From: a virus
Strand: one strand, 5' to 3'
IMG/VR virus record: IMGVR_UViG_3300017971_000185
Span: 62,001 to 126,000 of that record
DNA: 64,000 nucleotides
Every line of letters starts with the position of its first letter. The stretch's first letter is position 1. The position numbers and the translations under genes are program-made. Shown here in pieces: positions 54,902 through 64,000 of the stretch. The notes beneath the pieces were generated by a model. The model was given only the letters and a program-made list of their open reading frames with translations, was not told the origin of the DNA and did not search any database.

Positions 54902-57900
54902 ATGTCGAATGGCTTTGGACACGTTCCGTTCGGTTCGGGTCCTTACGGGTCCACGGGTGGCGTCCTTGTGCCTGCGCCTCATGGGGTCGGGAGCGGCTAC
55001 GGGGGCATTCCGTATGGCGTAGGAGCATACGGAGCTACGACGCCTCCGCCCTTCGCGTTTCCGATCATGGGCGGCTACGGAGGGACGGCCTACGGGTTGG
55101 GATCCTACGGCAGCTTGGGGATGGTCGCGGGCACCGTCACGAGTGTCACGTCGATCAACGGGTTTCAGACTGAGGTTTTCTTCTCGACTGCGGTGGCCGA
55201 GAACACGGCTTTCTTCAATCCCGCAAGCTACGTTTTCACGCCTGTCTTTGGTGCCGCGCCGACTACAGCCGTGAGCGTTGCGGTGGGAACGACGGATGCG
55301 TATGGCCCCACGTCGGCAATTGTCACGCATACGGGTACGACGCTTGGTGGTCGCTACGACATAGAAGCCCTCGGGATCAAAACGTGGTCAGGCCAGCCGT
55401 TGATTCCGCCAGGAAGCATCGCTTCCTCTGTGTTGACGAAGGGCGATCCTCCTTCGTACACGATGACGCCGCCTTCCGGCGACACGGTGGAGATTACCTT
55501 CGATGAGATCATGCTCACGGAGGCTCAGTTTACGCCTGGCATCAAGGACAAAACGGCGTACCAATTCAACTCGTCCTATCCCGTTCCTCTGACGATCAAC
55601 ACGATCACCCATCCAACTGGAGGGGATGCTTCGGTTGTGACCTTGGATGTGCAGGGCATGACTTCCGTGTCGTACAACACGGTGATCAGCCCGGCTGATG
55701 CCATCATCTTCGACGGCACGTACCTCCCGAGCACGGCAACCACTTTCGCGGGAGTCGAGATAGGAACCGGAACCTCTACTATCGGTGCCGGTCGACTGTT
55801 GCTGACCAAGACCCCTACTGCCGGGTACGGATGGCAATTCATCGATACCAGCGGGAAGGTTCTGCCAGCTTCTTCATTCCGATGCGAGGTCACGATCGAT
55901 GTGCCGTCTGCATCGTTCGTGCCTCCGTTGTTCGATACGACGCTAGCGACTTTCAGAATCTCAGATGGCGCAGTCGAAGCCCTCTTCACGCTCAAGCGCA
56001 TCGCAGGAATCGATCACATCGAGGTAACGAGCGGGGCGTACTTTATCTCATCTCCGACGAATTGGAGCACGGCTGGCCCTTACACGTTTGGTCTCGTTCG
56101 CAATCAGAAGGCGGATACGTTCACGATCTTGGTGGACGGAGCACCCATCGCCTCCGCGCTCACGGGCTCCTTTACGGGAGCCGCGACTATTCCCGGCGGT
56201 GCGGAATTCATACTCGACCCGACCGGAGCCTACGACGTTCAACTGTTTCCGCTCCAGAGCGTGGACTTCACGTCCTCCCAGACCGTGTTCTCTGGGGCCT
56301 GGAATTTCTTGCACGGCCAGGGCGCGACGTTTCAGGGGAATGACGGAATCACCAACGATACGCTCCTTGTCGATTGCGGGCCGCTGGTGAAGGGATGGGG
56401 CGATGCGACTCCTGCCACGAAGCAGGATGTCACGGTTCGTGTCAACGGGACTCCGGTAGAGGTCTCTTCGGTCAACCCGTACCTCGGTGTGATTACGACC
56501 ACCATCCCGATCCCGTTGATGCCGCCGGGGACGATGACGGTGGGGGTAGACTACACGTGGTTCCCGTCACCCGTCTTCGAATTCGCAGGGCTGAATACGT
56601 TGGGGGTCGTGCTCAACAAGTACGACATCCACCCAGGGAACAACACGGTCTTCTCTCCCGCGGCGATGTTGCCGGGAGGGGGATCCAAAGAGGGCGAACG
56701 TTTCCAGTTTGGGCTCGTGCTCGCTCCGCAGACTCCCCGCGAGCCGCTGTACATCAGTCATCGGTTCCTGGGGTTTGAGAAGGCATACACGGCAGCGTTG
56801 AACAGCCCGACCACGTTGCTGTTGAACCGCAGCAATCACACGGTCGCGCTGCCAGACAGAGAGATCGAGGCAGTTGGAGAGTCAGTTGCCTACGATGGCA
56901 CGACCGATCCTGTCGAGGCTGATCCCGTTTGGTCGCTGCTTGGAGTCAATGCGCAGGATGAGAACCCGGACGACATCGCTACGTCGGGTATCTTCCCCGT
57001 CGATGATGCGCTGACAGGATCGTACAGCACCGGACAGCCGACGATCTACTCGCGTGAGATCAACACGTCGCTTCCCTCTACCGTGATCGTTGTCCCGCGG
57101 TTCGTGGTTGACAGAGGGAACACGGAGGTTCCGTTCCAGACGGATGGCGTGTTTACCGGGGTGGGGTTCGGAGCACACAACGACGATCACTTGTACCTTG
57201 TGGGCGCGTTGCTCATCAACGACGTGCAGCACATAGGTATGCTGACTGAGCCCACTCGGCCCGAAGAAGTCGAGTCTTGGGAGATTGCGCTCGCGACCGA
57301 GATCACGATTACGTCGTCTACCACGTTCACCATGCTGCAATCGGACATTCCGTCAATCGTCCGCGAGCATGTTTTCTGCGCCGAGGGTTCTCGTATTCAG
57401 ATTCTTGAAGGCACTCAGGCTGGTGTCTACGAGATCGTGGAGATCGTGGACAACACGGACGACACGGCGACGGTCACGGTTTCTGACAGCACAGCTTTCC
57501 CCAACGATCCGTCCTTGTTCGGCAATGCCTTCTTCACTGGCTACTTTGAGATCAAGTGGGACGGCGATGGTGACCTGTCGAGTGCGATAACCTATCGCCT
57601 GGTCATCCTGAATGACATCAAGGACACTCCCGAGGGGTGGGCGCAACTCTACGTCGGCGGCAGTCTCACGGGACTTGTCTTGACGATGGAAGGTGGCGTG
57701 CCGAGGCTTCCCAAGCCCGCAGATTCGGTGCTGCTGTTCCCCACGTCGGATCGTGGTCAGGTGTTCTGGGGATCGCTCAGTCGGAAGGCGACAGGGCGAA
57801 GTTTGTGGAGCTTTGTCCGGTACGGAGTCGAGGATGCCGCAACGGTTCACCACTTCCGCGGCGTCGTGGTCGCGGCCGAGATGAACGACAAGCCAGAGGA

Positions 57901-60346
57901 CGATCCAAACAACATCTGGTTTGTCAGTCAGGAGTTCGGCTTCTCCGAGATCGATTCGAGCGCCGACACGCTGTTGCTCAAGAGCACGTCGGACAACAAC
58001 CAGCCCGGCGTCAATGGTATCGACCTGACGTTCGGGTACGGCCGAGTGGAAGCGTTCCTCGATAGGACTCAAGCACTCGACCTAGACGCCACCTACCGAG
58101 TCGAGAGCGGTCTCCGAGGATCAGGAGATGCTCACATCGTTGTCCGCGATGGAGAGCGTGAAGTCCGTCTTGCGACGTTGGCCTACGAAGAAACCGTAAC
58201 TGAGCGACGGCTGATTGGCACTCTTCCCTCCATTTCACTTTCTGGGCTGCTTCTGCCCGAGCGGCAAGTCACGGACGATGGCGATGGGTGGGTCAAGGCG
58301 GGATCGTTGACACTGGAATCCGTCCAGGGCCAGCGGATTCAGTATCAGCAAGTAGCTGGAGAGACGCTCTCCTACGCGGTGAAATTCACGGACTACTATC
58401 CTGACCCGCTCCCGAGCAAGGGGCGCATCATGGAGATGCGTCTCCGGGTCGGGTCTCTGACGACGGCTGACGTATCTGGCAACACGGGGCTCTACTGGAC
58501 CACGGATGCAGATGATGTCGGTATCACACGTGGCGTCGGCATAACGTTGCGTGTGCCTGTTGGTCTCAACCCTGCTCGCGTTGTGTTGTTCGATGTCAAC
58601 TCCGGGGCTGACGTTGCTACTTACGACTTCGATTGGCAAGACGGAGATCTTCACACCTATCGAGTGCTCATCGATCCAGACTCGGATGCCGTCACTGTAG
58701 TCCTTGATGATACGGTGGTCGGCACAGTCACGTTCTTCGCCAATTTCACGTTCACGCCTACTGATGGTGTTGCCTATGGGTTCGGCGGCAGTACGACAGC
58801 GGCAACGGCTGAGCTAGAGAGTTTTTCTGTGGTCGTTACGCCGCCTGCAACGGTCAAGCGCACGTTGGGTGTTTGGCTTGGGGGCGACTTCGCAGACATC
58901 GACAATTGGGAGATCCCACGCACCGATTCGTTGACGGTGCCAAATAGTGATCTTTCAGCCGTGGTCGAGGAGATGGATTGGCGCTCTACCATCAAGGTTC
59001 GCATCCATCGCGATCCGACATGGGGTGTCACGATTCTTCGCCCAGACTTGCCCCCGCCGCCTTACTTCACGGGAGACTTCGCGACGCAGATCACAGAACC
59101 AAGCGCAGGCTGGATCAACGTCGAGTACAGGCATCTTCCTCAGCTAGATAACCCACAGCTTCAGGACACGTTGCTCACGCAACTCATGTCGCTGACGCCC
59201 CCGCACATCGGGTTTGTGGCCTTTGGAGCGCTCGACCCAGCGTCGGTCACGCAGCAGCGATGGGGAGAGGTTCGCTATCGGATCTACGAGTATCCGAGCG
59301 AAGATCTGATTGCGCCGCACCACATGGTGCTCAATCAGTACAACGTCGTTTCGGGTGGTGAGCTTGGTGCGGATGTCTCCGTAGAAGAAGTCACGGTGAC
59401 GACGGTCAATGCGACAACCATTTCGCTCAGAGTCACCAACATCACTGCGGACAGGGTGTTCAACCTTGAGTATGTGGATAGTGAGGGGGAGGTCGTAATC
59501 CTCACCCCGGATTCGTTCACATTCAACCGCGAGCTACAAACCATCACGCTCAACGACGGGCTGACCTTCCGTCCGTTGTTGATTGCGCCTCCTGATCCTA
59601 ATTTTGATCCGAATGCCTCGATCAACCCCGAAGCAAATGATGCCGGGGTGGTCGTTGATCCCGCCTCTGTTCACATTCCCGCCACGGTTCGCGCCGCACC
59701 CGGCGAGCCAGTCACGACATCCTATCTGACTTCGCAGCCTTTGCTGGAAGGCATCACGCTGCTCAATGAAGGGACTCCGCCCTTCACCAAGAGTCTCGTG
59801 ACGGGAACGGAGCCGGTGCCTACGTTTGGGTCGAAGGTCAACGATCCCACGGACACGCTCAGCACCGATCCCGACTTCATCCTGAATGACCCGTATCGTT
59901 ACGTCGATTTCGCGATGACGCTGCCGGAAGGGATGTACGAGAACATCGACTTCTTGGAAGTGGATAATGGAGGATTGACCGGTCGGCTTTCTTCGTTCTG
60001 TGACAGCCAGGGAAAGCTGGCTGGCCTACATGAGCTTTCCCTCGACGGCCTGGCGTTCACGGAGGTTGACAAGATCACGTTCACGGATGGCACTCCTGGG
60101 GTGGCTCCGGCCGGCGGAAGTGCTTTCCAGGTTCCGAATCAGGTCATGGCCTGGAGCGGCGGGAGCGCAACCACATACGGGAATCTCAATCAGGGGGCTT
60201 GGGGGCCTCCGCCTCCAATGCTGCCTCCAACGGGCTCTGGGAGCCTCTCCGGTATGGTGCCGATGGGTGTCATCGGGTTCCTCTACGACACCCTCGGAGG
60301 CACGACTCAAGTCCTCTACTTTGGCAAGCAGGTGCCCTATCCGTAG
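54902..60346 (+). CDS. Large tail fibre / adhesin with Gly-Tyr-rich N-terminus
   Basis: Protein of 1814 residues. Residues 1-75 are a Gly/Tyr-rich stretch with units such as GSGPYG, GVGAYG and GLGSYG. It is followed by several strand-rich domains; about 295-400 and 1110-1300 look like concanavalin/LamG-type jelly rolls (ATFRISDGAVEALFTLKRIA; SYAVKFTDYYPDPLPSKGRI; TYDFDWQDGDLHTYRVLIDP). The C-terminal part includes a possible tip domain (VPNQVMAWSGGSATTYGNLN). It starts 3 nt after the previous gene. Jelly-roll domains suggest sugar binding, hence a fibre role; inferred. Confidence 0.6.
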   Translation: MSNGFGHVPFGSGPYGSTGGVLVPAPHGVGSGYGGIPYGVGAYGATTPPPFAFPIMGGYGGTAYGLGSYGSLGMVAGTVTSVTSINGFQTEVFFSTAVAENTAFFNPASYVFTPVFGAAPTTAVSVAVGTTDAYGPTSAIVTHTGTTLGGRYDIEALGIKTWSGQPLIPPGSIASSVLTKGDPPSYTMTPPSGDTVEITFDEIMLTEAQFTPGIKDKTAYQFNSSYPVPLTINTITHPTGGDASVVTLDVQGMTSVSYNTVISPADAIIFDGTYLPSTATTFAGVEIGTGTSTIGAGRLLLTKTPTAGYGWQFIDTSGKVLPASSFRCEVTIDVPSASFVPPLFDTTLATFRISDGAVEALFTLKRIAGIDHIEVTSGAYFISSPTNWSTAGPYTFGLVRNQKADTFTILVDGAPIASALTGSFTGAATIPGGAEFILDPTGAYDVQLFPLQSVDFTSSQTVFSGAWNFLHGQGATFQGNDGITNDTLLVDCGPLVKGWGDATPATKQDVTVRVNGTPVEVSSVNPYLGVITTTIPIPLMPPGTMTVGVDYTWFPSPVFEFAGLNTLGVVLNKYDIHPGNNTVFSPAAMLPGGGSKEGERFQFGLVLAPQTPREPLYISHRFLGFEKAYTAALNSPTTLLLNRSNHTVALPDREIEAVGESVAYDGTTDPVEADPVWSLLGVNAQDENPDDIATSGIFPVDDALTGSYSTGQPTIYSREINTSLPSTVIVVPRFVVDRGNTEVPFQTDGVFTGVGFGAHNDDHLYLVGALLINDVQHIGMLTEPTRPEEVESWEIALATEITITSSTTFTMLQSDIPSIVREHVFCAEGSRIQILEGTQAGVYEIVEIVDNTDDTATVTVSDSTAFPNDPSLFGNAFFTGYFEIKWDGDGDLSSAITYRLVILNDIKDTPEGWAQLYVGGSLTGLVLTMEGGVPRLPKPADSVLLFPTSDRGQVFWGSLSRKATGRSLWSFVRYGVEDAATVHHFRGVVVAAEMNDKPEDDPNNIWFVSQEFGFSEIDSSADTLLLKSTSDNNQPGVNGIDLTFGYGRVEAFLDRTQALDLDATYRVESGLRGSGDAHIVVRDGEREVRLATLAYEETVTERRLIGTLPSISLSGLLLPERQVTDDGDGWVKAGSLTLESVQGQRIQYQQVAGETLSYAVKFTDYYPDPLPSKGRIMEMRLRVGSLTTADVSGNTGLYWTTDADDVGITRGVGITLRVPVGLNPARVVLFDVNSGADVATYDFDWQDGDLHTYRVLIDPDSDAVTVVLDDTVVGTVTFFANFTFTPTDGVAYGFGGSTTAATAELESFSVVVTPPATVKRTLGVWLGGDFADIDNWEIPRTDSLTVPNSDLSAVVEEMDWRSTIKVRIHRDPTWGVTILRPDLPPPPYFTGDFATQITEPSAGWINVEYRHLPQLDNPQLQDTLLTQLMSLTPPHIGFVAFGALDPASVTQQRWGEVRYRIYEYPSEDLIAPHHMVLNQYNVVSGGELGADVSVEEVTVTTVNATTISLRVTNITADRVFNLEYVDSEGEVVILTPDSFTFNRELQTITLNDGLTFRPLLIAPPDPNFDPNASINPEANDAGVVVDPASVHIPATVRAAPGEPVTTSYLTSQPLLEGITLLNEGTPPFTKSLVTGTEPVPTFGSKVNDPTDTLSTDPDFILNDPYRYVDFAMTLPEGMYENIDFLEVDNGGLTGRLSSFCDSQGKLAGLHELSLDGLAFTEVDKITFTDGTPGVAPAGGSAFQVPNQVMAWSGGSATTYGNLNQGAWGPPPPMLPPTGSGSLSGMVPMGVIGFLYDTLGGTTQVLYFGKQVPYP

Positions 60347-60392
60347 CCGGTAGCGAGCCTATGAAATTCCACAATCGACAGCGGAGATCCTC

Positions 60393-61040
60393 ATGCTCAA
60401 ACACGACTCCATAAGGCGCGCCAAAACGGCGATGAAATTCGCCTTGCACAACCAGCATGAGGAAAACCTCGGGTTGCGTGTGAAGGGCTTGGTGACCTTT
60501 GACATGCGTGACGCACGGACCGGTGAGGTTCTTTGCTATTGGCAAAAGGACAACATCGTTCTTCTCGATGCGGGGATTCTGACTGCGCGTCTCTACAAGG
60601 ACAATGCCGAGCCGCCGCACGGAATCAACATGCTTGCCGTGGGCACCGGAGCACTCGGGGCCATTCTCAATCCCGATGCGCCGCCGGTCGAGCAGAGAAG
60701 GCTCAACAACGAGATCGAGCGCAAGGCATTCGATTCGACCACGTTCCGCGATAGCTCTGGAGCGGCAGTGTCGATCCCAACGAACGTGGTGAATTTCACC
60801 ACCATCTTCAACCAGTCGGAAGCGGTTGGTCCTCTCAACGAGATGGGGCTGATGTCCACCATCTCGGACAACCCAACCGTCACGAACCCGAACCCCAACT
60901 TCGCGGGGCAAGGAGGGCAGCCATACGATCCGACGATCGATGTCACGCTCTACGACATGCAGGTCAACTACCTGACTTTTGAGGTCATCTCGAAACCCGC
61001 GACAGCGGTGTTGGCAGTCACGTGGAGGCTTTCTTTTTGA
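60393..61040 (+). CDS. Tail fibre-associated structural protein
   Basis: Protein of 215 residues from ATG 60393 with GGAG about 8 nt upstream. Features: GLVTFDMRDARTGEVLCYWQ, NIVLLDAGILTARLYKDN, INMLAVGTGALGAILNPDAP, and a C-terminal strand pair LTFEVISKPATAVLAVTWRL. The pattern KDNIVLLDAG...LAVGTG occurs in small phage tail proteins found near fibres, but I cannot name a family. Its stop overlaps the TTG start of the next mini-gene. Confidence 0.55.
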   Translation: MLKHDSIRRAKTAMKFALHNQHEENLGLRVKGLVTFDMRDARTGEVLCYWQKDNIVLLDAGILTARLYKDNAEPPHGINMLAVGTGALGAILNPDAPPVEQRRLNNEIERKAFDSTTFRDSSGAAVSIPTNVVNFTTIFNQSEAVGPLNEMGLMSTISDNPTVTNPNPNFAGQGGQPYDPTIDVTLYDMQVNYLTFEVISKPATAVLAVTWRLSF

Positions 61041-61114
61041 AACGATGTCCTTCATGTCTCGTCCCGAAGGACGAATCTGAATTCGGCAAATGCAAGAGCC
61101 GGAGGGTGGCCTAG
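61037..61114 (+). CDS. 25-residue zinc-knuckle-like mini-protein
   Basis: A short frame from TTG 61037, with a perfect GGAGG at 61024-61028 (8-nt spacing), encodes MKRCPSCLVPKDESEFGKCK then SRRVA and stops at 61114, two bases before the next ATG. The CPSC...EFGKCKSRR pattern is like the first half of a zinc ribbon (CxxC...SEF) found in HNH-linked proteins. It overlaps the previous stop by 3 nt. A hairpin GTCCTTC (61047-61053) / GAAGGAC (61066-61072) lies inside and may instead be the reason this stretch is conserved. It may be a remnant of a larger gene. Confidence 0.4.
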   Translation: MKRCPSCLVPKDESEFGKCKSRRVA

Positions 61115-61116
61115 CG

Positions 61117-64000
61117 ATGGCGCGCCACGAAAGATATTTCCCGTCCTCGACGCTTTCTCGGTATCTCCTGCCGGGAGAGACGGCGTGGGACACTCTCGTT
61201 TACCAGAGCACCAAGCCGATTCTGGATGCCGAGGGTGTTCTCCAGCAGGACGTTCGCGAGCTATTCCAGCGCCACGTGCTCCAGCACAATGTCCACTCGG
61301 GATGGTTGCGTGGGCAGACGCGTGCTGACCCCTACGATGACTTCAGCTTCGATGCGCCGTGGCTTCCCGGTCCCGTGCTCAATCCAGACTTCACCGCGAA
61401 CACATTTCACATGCGGAGAAGGCAAGCGCTTGTCGCAGGGCACTACGTGGATGTCGAATTCACGAACACGGACACGCCAAACGACAATCTGATCACACTC
61501 AACGCTCCAACGGTGTACGACGGGACGCCGCCTTCGTTCAAGCGAACAGACTTTGTTTTCCTAGAGGTTTGGTTGGCTGAGGTTCGCGACAGCCCCAATG
61601 CCACGGGAACGATGTTGGTCGTCAGTCCGCAGACGGTGAACCCCGGCGACTTCGTTACGGTAGATGGGATCGTTCTCACGGCTGTGATAGGGCCTCCTGG
61701 TTTGAATCAGTTTCAGATTGGAGGCACGGCGCCGGCTACCGCAGCAAACCTGGCCGCGTCGATCACGGCCAATGTAGGAACCGTTCGGACGCAAGTGGTC
61801 GCCAACTTGGTGACCATCATTGCTCTCGTGTCGGGTACGGCAGGAAACCTGATTGGCATTTCGTCATCCGTACCAGCTTCGATCACCCCCTCGGGCTTGA
61901 ACCTCACAGGCGGCGTCGATACGGTCAACAAGCCGACGCAGGACTTGATCTACCGACATGGCAATGTGCAATCGTCTACTACGGTCGCATTGCCGGATGA
62001 CTTGGCCGATCCCGCAATCAACGCCGAGACGGCGCGTAGGGTCCAGGTCCAGTATCGCATTCGCGTAACGGGCATTCCCGAAGGCATCAACTACAAACTC
62101 CAGCCAGACGGCTTCAGCAACCCAGCCATCATGGCACAGGGAGCGCAGACGGCTCCGGTAGCTTTGTATCCGTTTGTTCCTGCCGATCTGACGACGGTCA
62201 TCAACAACTCAGACGCGCGAGACGAGGTTGGAGGTCCGGGGATTGGCTACGGCATTCGGGACAACGGTCTCTACATCGCAGGCAACGGAACCTCGGCATC
62301 GTCGGTTGCTCTCGGGACGGTGGATGGCTACTGCTATGCGATTCCAATCGGTTTTGTCTTTCGCCGGAACGATGCATACAACGGCGGTCTGGGCGGTGGC
62401 TGGACACCAGCTACGAACACCAACGGGGCATTGACGCACGACCATGCCTTGTTCACGAATCCGAATCTCTACGATCCAGTAGACGTAGCCGAGTCTGATC
62501 GCCCGGACAAGTACTTCGCGGACGCCATTGTCGAGACGGACTTGCTCGACCTTCGCCGCCACGTCAATCTCATGGGTGTTGATCTCGCGGCAGAGCTACA
62601 GTTTCAGATGAAGGCTCTGCTGGACGGAAACTTCCGCACGTGGGCGATCGATACGGCTGACAAGCAAGTGATGGGAGCCGGGACGGGGGACGTTTCGACA
62701 CAATTCCTCGTTTGTGACCAGATCGGCCGCACGGAGACCAATCCTCCGGGGCTCAACGGAACGCCGCCTCTGTCTGGCGACACCACAAACGGTGAGACGA
62801 TCCGAAACTTCGATCATGTCTGTCGGAGGTTTGGCGATCAGTCCGTGGTCGAGCACTTCGTGCTGGAATTGTCTCCCACGGACGACATTGGCTCGAATGC
62901 AGGCAAGTACGTCGCACGAGCCGCGTATGCTGGCGCGTATCTCGGGTGGGCCGAAGAGGACACTATCCATATCGACTTGGCTGCTCTCAACGGATCGACG
63001 CTGGGCAACTTCAATCCAGCAGACGCGACGTTGCCCACGGGAGACATCTTCGACTTCATGCCCGCAGGGACGCAGATCACGGACATCCTGTCCGTTTTCC
63101 ACGATGACGGAAACTTCGATGTGGTCGTGGCTCAGGAGGCCCAGGTATCGGTGATCACCGGGCTGGGAACGGAGCATGTGACGGTCCAGATCGATGCGAA
63201 CACCACTCAGGTCAATGGCGGCTTGCCTGGAGCTACGCATGACATGGTGGGAACCCAAGCATCGGGCGACGTTGGATCTCAGCGCCGCATCTTCGTGGAG
63301 TTGGAGATCACGTATCCGCCCGGTGGCGGCTCGACCTGCACGCCAGACGTGGAGTTGACGGACCAAGACACCGATCCGTTCCCGTTTGGGCCGTATGTCG
63401 AAAACGACATTACGTTGACGCAGCGCCCGAGGGACATGGAAAACCCCATCGCTCCAGCGTTCCGCTCGGGGTTCCGTGAGATCAACCTGGAGTACATTGC
63501 CAACGATCCCTCTGGCGGTGGTGGGAATGCTGGGGCTCCCATCGGCTCGATCACGCCCGAATTGCTCGTGAGCCGAGACAATCTCACCTTCGTGCTTCCA
63601 CGTCGAGCCTGGGGATCGTTTGTCACGTCCATGAGCCTGACGGACCAGAACGACTTGGGCGGCCGAGTGATCGATGACGGGAACACCGACTACGGTAGCT
63701 CGTCTCGCTTCGTGCAGCTTGCCAATACGGGAATCATCCCTGCGGTTCCGCTCTCGGGAGCCGGGCAGACGTTGGTAGCCGTGGCCTGGTTTGGGCAAGA
63801 TGCGATTCCGCAGGCCGGACCGGCGGGTGCGGGCTATCAGGTCGGTGTGTACTATCGCTCCAATGCGCCGCAGACGGCGGGAGTGAAAGAAGGCACGATT
63901 CACACGACGATCACCAGTTTCCCATGGACCGGAGCGGGTGGTCCGATGCCCGCGGAAGTCGTTGTCGAGCCTCTGGCGATCTCTCCCGAGCTTTGGACAG
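61117..64000 (+). CDS. Large tail fibre / baseplate protein (partial, runs off right edge)
   Basis: At least 961 residues from ATG 61117 (GGAGG about 11 nt upstream), open to the end of the window. The N-terminus MARHERYFPSSTLSRYLLPG then ETAWDTLVYQSTKPILDAEG looks like an attachment segment. About residues 168-268 form a module (VNPGDFVTVDGIVLTAVIG ... TAANLAASITANVG ... GTAGNLIGISS ... LTGGVD) similar to parts of the sheath insert. Further on: IYRHGNVQSS, DLRRHVNLMG and many strand-rich domains. The reading frame has no stop over 2.9 kb. Likely a fibre or large baseplate arm, following the other fibre genes. Confidence 0.65.
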   Translation, partial: MARHERYFPSSTLSRYLLPGETAWDTLVYQSTKPILDAEGVLQQDVRELFQRHVLQHNVHSGWLRGQTRADPYDDFSFDAPWLPGPVLNPDFTANTFHMRRRQALVAGHYVDVEFTNTDTPNDNLITLNAPTVYDGTPPSFKRTDFVFLEVWLAEVRDSPNATGTMLVVSPQTVNPGDFVTVDGIVLTAVIGPPGLNQFQIGGTAPATAANLAASITANVGTVRTQVVANLVTIIALVSGTAGNLIGISSSVPASITPSGLNLTGGVDTVNKPTQDLIYRHGNVQSSTTVALPDDLADPAINAETARRVQVQYRIRVTGIPEGINYKLQPDGFSNPAIMAQGAQTAPVALYPFVPADLTTVINNSDARDEVGGPGIGYGIRDNGLYIAGNGTSASSVALGTVDGYCYAIPIGFVFRRNDAYNGGLGGGWTPATNTNGALTHDHALFTNPNLYDPVDVAESDRPDKYFADAIVETDLLDLRRHVNLMGVDLAAELQFQMKALLDGNFRTWAIDTADKQVMGAGTGDVSTQFLVCDQIGRTETNPPGLNGTPPLSGDTTNGETIRNFDHVCRRFGDQSVVEHFVLELSPTDDIGSNAGKYVARAAYAGAYLGWAEEDTIHIDLAALNGSTLGNFNPADATLPTGDIFDFMPAGTQITDILSVFHDDGNFDVVVAQEAQVSVITGLGTEHVTVQIDANTTQVNGGLPGATHDMVGTQASGDVGSQRRIFVELEITYPPGGGSTCTPDVELTDQDTDPFPFGPYVENDITLTQRPRDMENPIAPAFRSGFREINLEYIANDPSGGGGNAGAPIGSITPELLVSRDNLTFVLPRRAWGSFVTSMSLTDQNDLGGRVIDDGNTDYGSSSRFVQLANTGIIPAVPLSGAGQTLVAVAWFGQDAIPQAGPAGAGYQVGVYYRSNAPQTAGVKEGTIHTTITSFPWTGAGGPMPAEVVVEPLAISPELWT

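Noticed and set aside
1-64000. tRNA genes or CRISPR arrays
   Set aside because: I saw no cloverleaf-like segment or regularly spaced repeats in any gap; nearly all sequence is coding.

Overview
The window reads as the late tail-gene region of a double-stranded DNA bacteriophage with a contractile tail (myovirus type). The gene order is the classical one: tail sheath, tail tube, two proteins in the chaperone position, tape measure, hub proteins including an embedded muralytic domain, central spike, very large baseplate proteins, a gp25-like wedge protein, a gp6/J-like wedge protein, a gpI-like protein, then fibres. Because tail genes alone fill about 55 kb, and single genes reach 10.9 kb, the whole genome is probably large; this is inference. 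The DNA is GC-rich by eye. No capsid, terminase, integrase, tRNA or CRISPR array is visible, and the host cannot be named from this window.

Layout. 1-676: the end of an unrecognised gene and a zinc-ribbon (FmdB-type) protein with a probable CTG start. 939-6278: an unusually large tail sheath gene. 6359-8542: a fusion of helix-turn-helix domains, zinc fingers, a PD-(D/E)xK nuclease and a DNA methyltransferase, inserted exactly at the sheath 3' end. 8543-8942: a junk-like stretch with a 71-nt repeat, a relic of the displaced sheath 3' end and a bidirectional terminator. 8943-13590: an accessory block, mostly on the minus strand (DUF932 protein, PolX-type nucleotidyltransferase fused to a SWIM zinc finger, RHH protein, small unknowns, an exported Cys-rich protein), driven by three copies of a strict 28-nt promoter-like element, plus a plus-strand pair that includes a SpeD homologue. 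13723-64000: one long plus-strand tail operon with mostly overlapping or abutting genes.

How it works together. The plus-strand structural genes build a contractile tail: sheath around tube, tape measure setting the length, hub and spike at the tip with a lytic transglycosylase-like domain to open the cell wall, wedges around the hub, and fibres for binding. The accessory block interrupts this operon between sheath and tube and has its own promoters, so it is likely expressed at another time, probably early.

The most interesting signal is the nuclease-methyltransferase gene. Downstream of it lies a remnant that still encodes PLLYI...FNLRSVL-stop, the same C-terminus as the sheath, but with nearly every variable codon replaced synonymously. 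This suggests a homing element that carries its own recoded copy of the target gene's end and displaced the original.
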